Origin: Tenericutes bacterium RIFOXYA12_FULL_35_10
Lineage (GTDB): Bacteria; Bacillota_I; Bacilli_A; Acholeplasmatales; Acholeplasmataceae
Assembly (NCBI GenBank): GCA_001830045.1
Contig: MIDA01000033.1
Location: forward strand, 1 to 53,667
Direction of reading: 5' to 3'
DNA length: 53,667 nucleotides
The translations under genes and the position numbers were made by a program. A model generated the notes under the pieces. The model was not told where the DNA came from. It did no database searches and was given only the letters and a program-made list of their open reading frames with translations. Shown here in pieces: positions 44,523 to 51,300 of this stretch (position 1 is its first letter; each line of letters opens with the position of its first letter).

Positions 44523-46971
44523 CTAGCTTTACCTCAATGGATGTTTCTGTTTCAATGATGGAATGAATCTGATATTTACCAAAGGAAAGTCCTTTGGGGT
44601 TATGGTAAGTCACTTTCTTTAATTTGCCATTAATGTAAGTCGTAATGGATGCACGTCCATCTATAAAATCTGTTTGATCTAATTTTGGATTTAATTTGAG
44701 TTTTCCTTGATCAAAGGTGATTCCAAAGACTTCTTTACGAATAAGTAATATCATCCACGATGCAGACCCTGTCAAATAAGGATACATACCGAAACCACGG
44801 TCATTAAAGTATTCAGGTATACCAAGTAAGACGTGTGATGATGGGTCTTGTGCCTTTTTAAGGAGTGTCATCATCGCTTCATGACCATACTGAACTAAGT
44901 TATAGCGATATAAACCGTAAGCATACATCACTGCCATGTGTGAGAAGACTGCACCATTTTCTTTATGACCATAAGCAAAACCATATGCTCTTCCCATGTT
45001 GGTTAATACTTTTTTGTAATCGCTATTTAAGCGATATCCGCCTTGATCTTTGACATAAAGCATCTCTTTTGTTTTTACAGCAATCTTTTTCGCTTGATCT
45101 TGGGTCGCTGTTTCATTTAAAAGTGCCATGGTTTGACCCGTTAAATTAAGTGTATCTTTGGAGTCAACATCGTTTCCATCGTTATTAAAATAACTTTGGT
45201 AAACATCACCTTTAAAGCCATTCTTATGGAGATGTTTGATACCTAAATCATATAAATGTTCAAGTTTTGAAATTAAATCTTGTTTGTTGATTAAAATCGT
45301 TTCACCTTTAAAATCTGCAACCAAATCAAAATAATGATTTAACTGATTCTTTTCTTCTAAAAGTAAGCCTAACTCTTTAAAGATTTCAATGTGACTGACT
45401 TCAAGTTTTGAAATCAGCTGTGCTAAAACTTCTAAATTTGCTGTATACATGTGTGTGAAGCTGATGGTTTCACCAAGGTGATGTGCCATATCAAGTCCAT
45501 CGTTCCAGTCAGCATCTTCTAATCTCACAAATCCGTGTTGACCTACGTTTTTAAATCCAACAAGATTTTGTAAAAGTAAATGCTCTAATACTGTACCCTC
45601 ATAAACTTGACCTTTTGCATCCACTTGTTTAGGTGATGCATATGTTCTTGTCTGATGCGTAAAATGCGTGAATTGGTCCATGAAATAACTTTGTTTCTTT
45701 AAAAGGAAATCAAGATCTCCTGTTTCATCAAGATAAAGTTTTGTAGTTAACAGTGGCCACGCACCATGATCAGACCAGACACGTGTAATCATGTTACGAT
45801 CTGCTTTAAACTCACCAGGTTGATCACCGATGATGGTCGCATTCGTACCATCCATGCGGATACCTGCAAAGTTATTGTATAAAAGTTCAATCACAGAGGA
45901 ATCGTTCATCATGATTAAAGCGAGTAAGTCTTGCCATAAATCACGCCAACCTCTGCCACCACGACCATAATCATGGTGTGGTAAATAAGAATTACCAAAA
46001 TATCTTCTTAACATGGGTTGTAAAACAACCCATGATAACTGATTTGTTGTTTTATGATCTGTCATTTCAATCTTTAAACCATCTTGATAACGATTGAAAA
46101 ATGCAATGGTATCAGTTAAAGATTGGTTAAACACTTCTTGATTTAAGAAACGTTTGTCTAATTCAATGTGTTTTTCAGATTGATGAATACCAATCGTCAT
46201 GATAAATGAAAGTGACTGATGAGGATTTAGTTCAACTTCTTCAAATTGAATTCCACCTAAAGCTTCATAACCATTAATCTCATAACCTACGGACTTTAAC
46301 TCATCTAAACCTTTAGGAAAATAAAGTGATCCGCCATTCATTAAATCGTGAGTTGTAGGAATATAGCCTTTAACCTTCATATCGTTTGATGATACGTAAA
46401 CACTATAGAATGTATCATTAACTTGGTGACCACGTTCATCAAAGGATAAAGTTGGCTTTAAAATCATACCACCTTCAACAACTTTAACTTGATTTAAAAG
46501 TGATGTCACATGACGATGATCTCTTAAGTTATCTGCACTTCTTCCGTAAAGAGGAACTGCAGTTGTTATATCAACCTTTTGAACTTCACTTGATTTATTT
46601 GTATACGTTACTAAATGACATTCAACCATACCATCTTGTGGAATGAAGGATGTCACATGCATGTCGTATAAAACGTTACTCCGTTTAATCTTTTGAACAA
46701 AAGGATCATAAGAAGCTTCTAGTAAGTCAGCTTGTTGTCTTTCGGTTTGTCCATTTAAGAAATACATCTCTTTATTAATACGAAAAATCACATTTCTTGA
46801 AAAATGTGGGTGATAGAGGTCTACCTCTGTCGTGGGTTCCATCGCGTAATGATGGTGATCAATCTTTAAATCTCCACCTAATGTTGGTGTGATTGATGCA
46901 CGTAAACCTTTTGTATTAAAAAGTGGAAAATAGATGCCTTGGTTGTTTTTGAATGTGAAATGCGATGTCAT
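44509..46971 (-). CDS. GH94 disaccharide phosphorylase, probably laminaribiose phosphorylase
   Basis: An 820-residue cytoplasmic enzyme, the usual length for GH94. The motif DADWNDGLDM (D488-W-N-D491) holds the general acid, HKENGAVFSHMAV the phosphate site and PYLTGSASWM the C-terminal family pattern. GH94 includes cellobiose, laminaribiose and chitobiose phosphorylases. The beta-1,3-glucanases around it and the known laminaribiose phosphorylase of Acholeplasma laidlawii favour laminaribiose. It would yield glucose and glucose 1-phosphate. It is the first gene of the locus and is under the twin LacI operators. Confidence 0.88.
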   Translation of the reverse strand: MTSHFTFKNNQGIYFPLFNTKGLRASITPTLGGDLKIDHHHYAMEPTTEVDLYHPHFSRNVIFRINKEMYFLNGQTERQQADLLEASYDPFVQKIKRSNVLYDMHVTSFIPQDGMVECHLVTYTNKSSEVQKVDITTAVPLYGRSADNLRDHRHVTSLLNQVKVVEGGMILKPTLSFDERGHQVNDTFYSVYVSSNDMKVKGYIPTTHDLMNGGSLYFPKGLDELKSVGYEINGYEALGGIQFEEVELNPHQSLSFIMTIGIHQSEKHIELDKRFLNQEVFNQSLTDTIAFFNRYQDGLKIEMTDHKTTNQLSWVVLQPMLRRYFGNSYLPHHDYGRGGRGWRDLWQDLLALIMMNDSSVIELLYNNFAGIRMDGTNATIIGDQPGEFKADRNMITRVWSDHGAWPLLTTKLYLDETGDLDFLLKKQSYFMDQFTHFTHQTRTYASPKQVDAKGQVYEGTVLEHLLLQNLVGFKNVGQHGFVRLEDADWNDGLDMAHHLGETISFTHMYTANLEVLAQLISKLEVSHIEIFKELGLLLEEKNQLNHYFDLVADFKGETILINKQDLISKLEHLYDLGIKHLHKNGFKGDVYQSYFNNDGNDVDSKDTLNLTGQTMALLNETATQDQAKKIAVKTKEMLYVKDQGGYRLNSDYKKVLTNMGRAYGFAYGHKENGAVFSHMAVMYAYGLYRYNLVQYGHEAMMTLLKKAQDPSSHVLLGIPEYFNDRGFGMYPYLTGSASWMILLIRKEVFGITFDQGKLKLNPKLDQTDFIDGRASITTYINGKLKKVTYHNPKGLSFGKYQIHSIIETETSIEVKLDEIL

Positions 46972-46992
46972 CTGTTTAATTCTCCTTGCTAT

Positions 46993-47006
46993 GGAAACCG
47001 ATTTCC
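46993..47006 (-). promoter_or_regulatory. LacI-type operator O1 of the GH94 operon
   Basis: GGAAACCGATTTCC, a pseudo-palindrome with central CG, located just after the predicted transcription start of the GH94 operon. Confidence 0.85.
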
Positions 47007-47013
47007 TATTTTT

Positions 47014-47041
47014 ATTATATCTTCTTTTTTTTATTTGTAAA
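47014..47041 (-). promoter_or_regulatory. GH94 operon promoter
   Basis: On the minus strand TTTACA (47041-47036), a 16-base A-rich spacer and TATAAT (47019-47014), flanked by operators on both sides. Confidence 0.85.
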
Positions 47042-47060
47042 GGGCTTTCATAAAAATTTG

Positions 47061-47074
47061 TGAAATCGATTTCC
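47061..47074 (-). promoter_or_regulatory. LacI-type operator O2 of the GH94 operon
   Basis: TGAAATCGATTTCC, containing a perfect 12-base palindrome GAAATCGATTTC, upstream of the -35. Its centre is 68 bases from the O1 centre, a spacing that would allow a repressor-held loop around the promoter. Confidence 0.85.
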
Positions 47075-47081
47075 TAAATGG

Positions 47082-47107
47082 ATAAAAAAAGATGGCTTTA
47101 GCCACCT
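47082..47107 (-). terminator. Terminator after the HTH-nucleotidyltransferase gene (repeat copy A)
   Basis: On the minus strand GGTGGC, a TAAA loop and GCCATC (one G-T pair), followed by seven T residues. All 26 bases are identical to copy B at 47729-47754. Confidence 0.8.
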
Positions 47108-47134
47108 ACAAAAATACAAACACTTTCTTTAATA

Positions 47135-47659
47135 CTAAGGAGTATCAATGAGATTTTTCTTTATTTCTCTTTCATAAATAAGTATGCCTGTTTTTTTAAT
47201 TTCTTCATCAATTTTTGAATGAGGATTAATCATTTGATTACTTAAAACCTCAACCTTTTTACTCAATTTTTCCCTTAACAACTCAATGAACCCATAGTAT
47301 GTAAGACCATGTAAATCTGATTCAATATAAAGATCAACATCACTAAATTCATTTGCAAGACCTTTTGCATATGAACCGAACAGATATACGCGCTCAATAT
47401 CATAATGTGAAGCTAACTCATGAACTGTTTTTTTAATCGAAAGAAATGATAATAAACCATGCTGTTCATCCAATTTCATATGATTTTCATGTGACTCTCT
47501 TAAAAGACGATCAATAAGTAAATTGAGCGCCCATTCGCTTGGATTTCTGATTTCTTGTTCCCAGTTTCTAAGCGTATTGATAGGAACCCCGGTTAACTTT
47601 GAAACATCTTCTTGCGTTAATCCTAGGTTTTCTCTAATCTTTTTTAATGATGGATTCAT
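47135..47659 (-). CDS. XRE-type HTH fused to a MNT-type nucleotidyltransferase
   Basis: A 174-residue fusion. Residues about 1-60 form an XRE-like helix-turn-helix (IRENLGLTQEDVSKLTGVPINTLRNWEQ); residues about 80-165 form a minimal nucleotidyltransferase with GSYAKGLANEFSDVDLYIE, the GSxAxG...SDxDL motif of MNT/KNTase proteins. MNT proteins are antitoxins or adenylylating partners of HEPN toxins, but no HEPN gene is adjacent. The ATG at 47659 follows GAGGTG; the GTG at 47668 lies inside that ribosome site. Its promoter carries repeated ACCTCA-type boxes, suggesting autoregulation. Confidence 0.85.
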   Translation of the reverse strand: MNPSLKKIRENLGLTQEDVSKLTGVPINTLRNWEQEIRNPSEWALNLLIDRLLRESHENHMKLDEQHGLLSFLSIKKTVHELASHYDIERVYLFGSYAKGLANEFSDVDLYIESDLHGLTYYGFIELLREKLSKKVEVLSNQMINPHSKIDEEIKKTGILIYEREIKKNLIDTP

Positions 47660-47666
47660 AACTTTC

Positions 47667-47714
47667 ACCTCAATGTTATTATATACCTCATTGGGGTAGT
47701 TGTCAATATGAGGT
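47667..47714 (-). promoter_or_regulatory. Promoter with three ACCTCA boxes of the HTH-nucleotidyltransferase gene
   Basis: A consensus promoter on the minus strand: TTGACA (47706-47701), 17-base spacer, TATAAT (47683-47678). Three related boxes surround it: ACCTCAATG (47667-47675), ACCTCATTG (47685-47693) and, inverted, ATATGAGGT (47706-47714). They are probable binding sites for the encoded HTH domain. Confidence 0.65.
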
Positions 47715-47728
47715 TAACGCTATGAAGT

Positions 47729-47754
47729 ATAAAAAAAGATGGCTTTAGCCACCT
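47729..47754 (-). repeat. 26-bp direct repeat copy B / terminator of the S51 peptidase operon
   Basis: Perfectly identical over 26 bases to 47082-47107. It acts as terminator for the membrane-protein gene whose stop codon begins at 47756. The two copies bracket the HTH-nucleotidyltransferase gene and its promoter. Confidence 0.85.
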
Positions 47755-48494
47755 TATCTTTCAACTTTGAGTGAGAATCTTTTAATCACAAAATATATGA
47801 TCCCGCCTACAAGAATATCAACAACCAAAAAAAGTGAAATATTCGTAAGTAATTCATCTCTAACATAGGCATTAATATCTAAAACATCATCTTTTTCAGC
47901 TTGTGTCATACCTAAATCAAAACCTGATGTTGCTAAATCAAAAGCTTCAACTTCAAGCATCACATCTTCAGCTAAAATCAGTGTTCCTTCATAATCATAA
48001 AGTGTGAGCGTACCATCATAGGTTTGATCAAGTAAAACATCGTAATAAACTAACCCAATCACGTTAAATCCATAAGATAGCGCACGACCTTCGTATCTTT
48101 CATCTTCATCACTTTGATAAATCATTGTTTCGCCTTCGTTAAATGTTAGTGCCATCTGATCATCTGGATCATCTAAACTTTCAGCATAAGGGATGTTATC
48201 ATGTCTTGGAATAAGAAAGACAACCATATGATGAATATCACCATCTATTCCTTCAGTTAATCCTTGATAGACTAAGACATCATAATCAATGGTTTGAAAC
48301 GAATCATTAAGCTGATAAGATGTTGTCTGATAACGCATAAACCCATCTGCATTTCTTGTTTCAACGACTTCATCAACTAACTCACCAAAGTATTCCAAAG
48401 ATCTTCTTTGTACTGTTTGGTAAAGTGTCAGTGCATAGAGTGCAAAAAATAAGATCACACTAAATACAATATACCAAATCAAAAACTTTTTCAT
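47754..48494 (-). CDS. Membrane protein with external domain, unknown function
   Basis: A 246-residue protein with an N-terminal membrane segment (about 5-27) and a C-terminal one (about 218-237) followed by basic residues (KRFSLKVER). The intervening region of about 190 residues is very acidic, with blocks such as SLDDPDDQMA and QSDEDERYE, and should lie outside the cell. No family is recognised. It overlaps the S51 peptidase gene by four bases. Confidence 0.68.
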   Translation of the reverse strand: MKKFLIWYIVFSVILFFALYALTLYQTVQRRSLEYFGELVDEVVETRNADGFMRYQTTSYQLNDSFQTIDYDVLVYQGLTEGIDGDIHHMVVFLIPRHDNIPYAESLDDPDDQMALTFNEGETMIYQSDEDERYEGRALSYGFNVIGLVYYDVLLDQTYDGTLTLYDYEGTLILAEDVMLEVEAFDLATSGFDLGMTQAEKDDVLDINAYVRDELLTNISLFLVVDILVGGIIYFVIKRFSLKVER

Positions 48495-49171
48495 CTTGAA
48501 ACTCCGTGATGATCATAGTAAAGTTTAGAGGTACCAAGCAAGATAATTTCATTATCATAAACAACGACGGCACCATCATCAGGGCATGTAATAATTGGCA
48601 TTTTATGGGCTCTAAAGACTTTACGCATACCTGCTTTTTGCGTTTTTCTTCTTCTATAATGCGTTTCTAAGAAAAATCCTTTTAGTAGGTCAAGACCTTC
48701 TTCATAGCGAAATGAAGGATAATCAGCATCGATTGAAATATAATAATCTTTAAATTGAATCATTGCGCCAGCAGATGATCCAATGTAGATCTTCTTATGT
48801 GATTCAATTGCTTCTTGAATCCCTTTTTCTTTAATTCTTCGCATCATTTGATCAGGTGCGCCACCTGGAAAATAAAGAATATCTGCTTCCTTAATTTTCT
48901 TAATTGCACTTTCTTTTGTATCTTGATAATAATTGATAAAAAGAAGTTGATCTTCACCAATCCCATAGGGTGAAAAACTATTAACCATTTTTACGTAGTA
49001 TTCACTACCCTTTTCATAATTGATCTGATAGTCACTTTCACTTCTAAATTCATGGTCAAAAAACGAATAAAGTAAAATAGCTACTTTATGTTCTTTTTTA
49101 ATGACATCTTTTAATTCTTCAACAAGCATTTGACTTCCTAAAATACCTCTACTTAATAAAACATTAATCAT
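48491..49171 (-). CDS. S51 family peptidase (dipeptidase E-like)
   Basis: A 226-residue cytoplasmic protein of the class I glutamine amidotransferase-like fold. The nucleophile elbow is IYIGSSAGAMI (S133), and ADILYFPGGAPDQMM supplies the conserved GG turn. This matches S51 peptidases, related to dipeptidase E and cyanophycinase, which cut Asp-X dipeptides or similar. It is co-transcribed with flanking membrane-protein genes. The exact substrate is unknown. Confidence 0.82.
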   Translation of the reverse strand: MINVLLSRGILGSQMLVEELKDVIKKEHKVAILLYSFFDHEFRSESDYQINYEKGSEYYVKMVNSFSPYGIGEDQLLFINYYQDTKESAIKKIKEADILYFPGGAPDQMMRRIKEKGIQEAIESHKKIYIGSSAGAMIQFKDYYISIDADYPSFRYEEGLDLLKGFFLETHYRRRKTQKAGMRKVFRAHKMPIITCPDDGAVVVYDNEIILLGTSKLYYDHHGVSR

Positions 49172-49188
49172 GTTATGTCTCCTTTTTT

Positions 49189-49506
49189 TTAAAATCCAAT
49201 ACGGTATCTATCTTCTAACTTCTTCTTAAAATCAATGGGTAAAGAATCAAATATCGCATTGGGTATACGAAATGAATACCATCTTTGAAATCCTTTTTCT
49301 TTTAAAAAGATAAATATTCTCCCTGGAATTAAACCGTGTGTTCTTGTTGTTAACCAGTTAAAGATTGTGTTTTTCATATATTTAATGAATGCGATATCTT
49401 GAAATAAAATCTCTATCTCTTTTTTTCTTTTTTTGATGACTAAACTATCTTTATAAAATGTTACTTTTTTTGTTATTTTTCTTTCAATCAAAACGTTTGT
49501 CTTCAT
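49189..49506 (-). CDS. Hypothetical protein, PH-like
   Basis: A basic protein of 105 residues starting MKTNVLIERKITKK. The run KVTFYKDSLVIKKRKK, the IEILFQDIAFIKY strand and the later GRIFIFLKEKGFQRWYSFRI resemble the strand order of bacterial PH-like domains, without firm proof. It overlaps the upstream membrane gene by 23 bases. The ATG at 49506 is preferred over the GTG at 49521; neither has a strong ribosome site, so translation may depend on coupling. Confidence 0.6.
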   Translation of the reverse strand: MKTNVLIERKITKKVTFYKDSLVIKKRKKEIEILFQDIAFIKYMKNTIFNWLTTRTHGLIPGRIFIFLKEKGFQRWYSFRIPNAIFDSLPIDFKKKLEDRYRIGF

Positions 49507-49762
49507 GTTTTTTAAGTTCACGCTCTAGATCTTTTATACGATCATCCTTCGCTTTTTCAATGTCTAAATCTGATTTATACATGCTGTAATTGATGAAACC
49601 GATAATAAAAAATAATAATCCAGAAAATAACCCCATACCAATGCCTTGACCGAGTGTCATATTTTCTACAAAAAATGACATGATTGGGAAACCAATCAAA
49701 GCAACGATCGATAGAACAATCAATGTGATACCTCTCACCTTATGATGATCTCTTGTTCGCAT
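49484..49762 (-). CDS. Small membrane protein with C-terminal coiled coil
   Basis: A 92-residue protein with two membrane segments (about 10-31 and 38-60) and a highly charged C-terminal helix (DLDIEKAKDDRIKDLEREL) likely to form a coiled coil in the cytoplasm. AAGGGGG lies a few bases before its ATG, one of the G-richest ribosome sites in the window. It is the first gene of the operon ending with the 246-residue membrane protein. No family is recognised. Confidence 0.65.
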   Translation of the reverse strand: MRTRDHHKVRGITLIVLSIVALIGFPIMSFFVENMTLGQGIGMGLFSGLLFFIIGFINYSMYKSDLDIEKAKDDRIKDLERELKKHEDKRFD

Positions 49763-49797
49763 AAATAATCCCCCTTAATGAAGTCATTATAACATAG

Positions 49798-49825
49798 ATG
49801 AAAAGAAAAGAGGAAATCTCCTCTT
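49798..49825 (-). terminator. Terminator after deoxynucleoside kinase gene
   Basis: On the minus strand AAGAGGA, loop GATT and TCCTCTT, followed by TTCTTTTC. Confidence 0.75.
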
Positions 49826-50426
49826 ACATCACTTTCTTGATTTCTTGAATTGCTTTTTTAAAGACTTCATCTTCAGAAATATTGTTGGTGTTAATGACGA
49901 CATAGGGAATGTCATAAACCGCACATTGTGCAACAACTTTCGTTGTATAATCACTCATTAACTGTTTAAAATACTCTCTATTTTTTTCGAAGTTTTCGAT
50001 TTCTTGTTCTCTACCACGTTCCATAATACGTTTTTCAAAGTTTTTCCAATCAACATCTAAAATCAAATATAAATCAGGTTTTTTCACTTGATTCATATAC
50101 GCATGAAAGACACCATTATACATATTCATAATCGTTGGCATGCTCTTTAAATTGTGCTGTGCAAATAACCAGTGTTCCACTAAATCACGGTCTACGATAA
50201 ATGAACCTTCATACTTCACTTGGTTTAACCAGTGATTATGAATAAAATAAATTTGTAGAAGCATTTCAACGTTTGATTTTTGTTCATAAAGCCATTTTAA
50301 GAGGGTATTAAAGACTTCATCGTTTCTTTCAAACTCTTCCATCACGGGAAGTTCTAAAGCTTCCCCTAATCGTTTTACAAGTGTTGATTTTCCGCTTGCG
50401 ATCATACCGCCAACTGATATTTTCAT
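49824..50426 (-). CDS. Deoxynucleoside kinase (dGK/dAK type)
   Basis: A 200-residue enzyme phosphorylating deoxynucleosides for salvage, which Mollicutes rely on. The P-loop GGMIASGKST (6-15) opens the protein, then EEFERND, VDRDLVEHW (DRx motif of the family) and an arginine-rich lid (RIMERGREQE). These features match the deoxyadenosine/deoxyguanosine kinase family; the preferred base cannot be read off. It lies 14 bases below the GDPD gene and is probably co-transcribed with it. Confidence 0.9.
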   Translation of the reverse strand: MKISVGGMIASGKSTLVKRLGEALELPVMEEFERNDEVFNTLLKWLYEQKSNVEMLLQIYFIHNHWLNQVKYEGSFIVDRDLVEHWLFAQHNLKSMPTIMNMYNGVFHAYMNQVKKPDLYLILDVDWKNFEKRIMERGREQEIENFEKNREYFKQLMSDYTTKVVAQCAVYDIPYVVINTNNISEDEVFKKAIQEIKKVM

Positions 50427-50440
50427 AAATCTAGTCTCCT

Positions 50441-51124
50441 TTATTTGTCTGTTGTTAAATAGTCAACACCCATGCTGTGATAGACAGCTATTTGTTTGGG
50501 ATCATTGACAGTAAAGAGGGCTATGTTGAATCCTTCTTTTTTAAACCGTTTCATGTTTTCTTTGGTTAAAAGTTCATGCCAAATCGATAAATCAATCTTG
50601 TTGAGTCTTGCATCATAGATCGTGATATCATTAAGTTCACCTGTTAGAAGTTGAAGTTCAATGGTATCTGATAAAGCTCGAATATACTTTAAATAATTAA
50701 GATTAAATGAAATCAAAATGGTTTTTAAACCTGGATGATCTTCAATCATATTCACAAGATGTGTCAGTGAAGATAATTCACTCACTTCTTTGACTTCAAT
50801 GACAGCAACCTTGTCATGATAAACACAAAGTTCTAGAAATTCTTCTAAGGTTGGAATATGCTCATTGTCATAAGATTTAACGCCATGACCTGATTTGATC
50901 TTATGTGATTTAATTTGATCAAGTGTCATTTCTTTAATCTTACCTTCTGATTTTGTCATCCGAAGTAAGTTGTCATCATGCATGATTATAAATTGATGAT
51001 CTTTCGTTTCATGGATATCACATTCAATGCCGAAAAAACGTTGTTCTTTACAAGCGAGCTCAAAGGCTGCCATTGTATTTTCAGGTGCTTTTGAGGATAA
51101 ACCTCTGTGTGCAATAATCTTCAT
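50441..51124 (-). CDS. Glycerophosphodiester phosphodiesterase (GDPD)
   Basis: A cytoplasmic phosphodiesterase of 227 residues that splits glycerophosphodiesters to glycerol 3-phosphate and an alcohol. GDPD motifs are all present: IIAHRGLSSKAPENT (catalytic HR and Glu), IECDIHETKD, MHDDNLLRMT and IEVKE. The C-terminal FTVNDPKQIAVYHSMGVDYLTTD is also typical. The ATG at 51124 follows AGAGG; the longer frame to 51154 begins at the predicted transcription start (TACAAT at 51163-51158) and is unlikely. No signal peptide is seen. Confidence 0.92.
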   Translation of the reverse strand: MKIIAHRGLSSKAPENTMAAFELACKEQRFFGIECDIHETKDHQFIIMHDDNLLRMTKSEGKIKEMTLDQIKSHKIKSGHGVKSYDNEHIPTLEEFLELCVYHDKVAVIEVKEVSELSSLTHLVNMIEDHPGLKTILISFNLNYLKYIRALSDTIELQLLTGELNDITIYDARLNKIDLSIWHELLTKENMKRFKKEGFNIALFTVNDPKQIAVYHSMGVDYLTTDK

Positions 51125-51186
51125 AAAAACCTCTACTTGAAAAACGATGTACATTGCTATTGTACCATCACTTCAAGCATTTTGAT

Positions 51187-51220
51187 TAAGAAAAAAGTGA
51201 AGATTTAATCGCTTCACTTT
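51187..51220 (-). terminator. Terminator after the GH20 gene
   Basis: On the minus strand AAAGTGAAG, a nine-base loop and CTTCACTTT, followed by TTTCTTAATC. It lies about 80 bases below the GH20 stop. The bases between (51221-51300) are AT-rich with nothing else recognisable. Confidence 0.75.
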
Positions 51221-51300
51221 ATCTTTATATTAATTTTATTTAAGCGTTATATTTGAATTAATCAATTACTTGATTTCATTCTTTTATCTCTAAAAATTGC

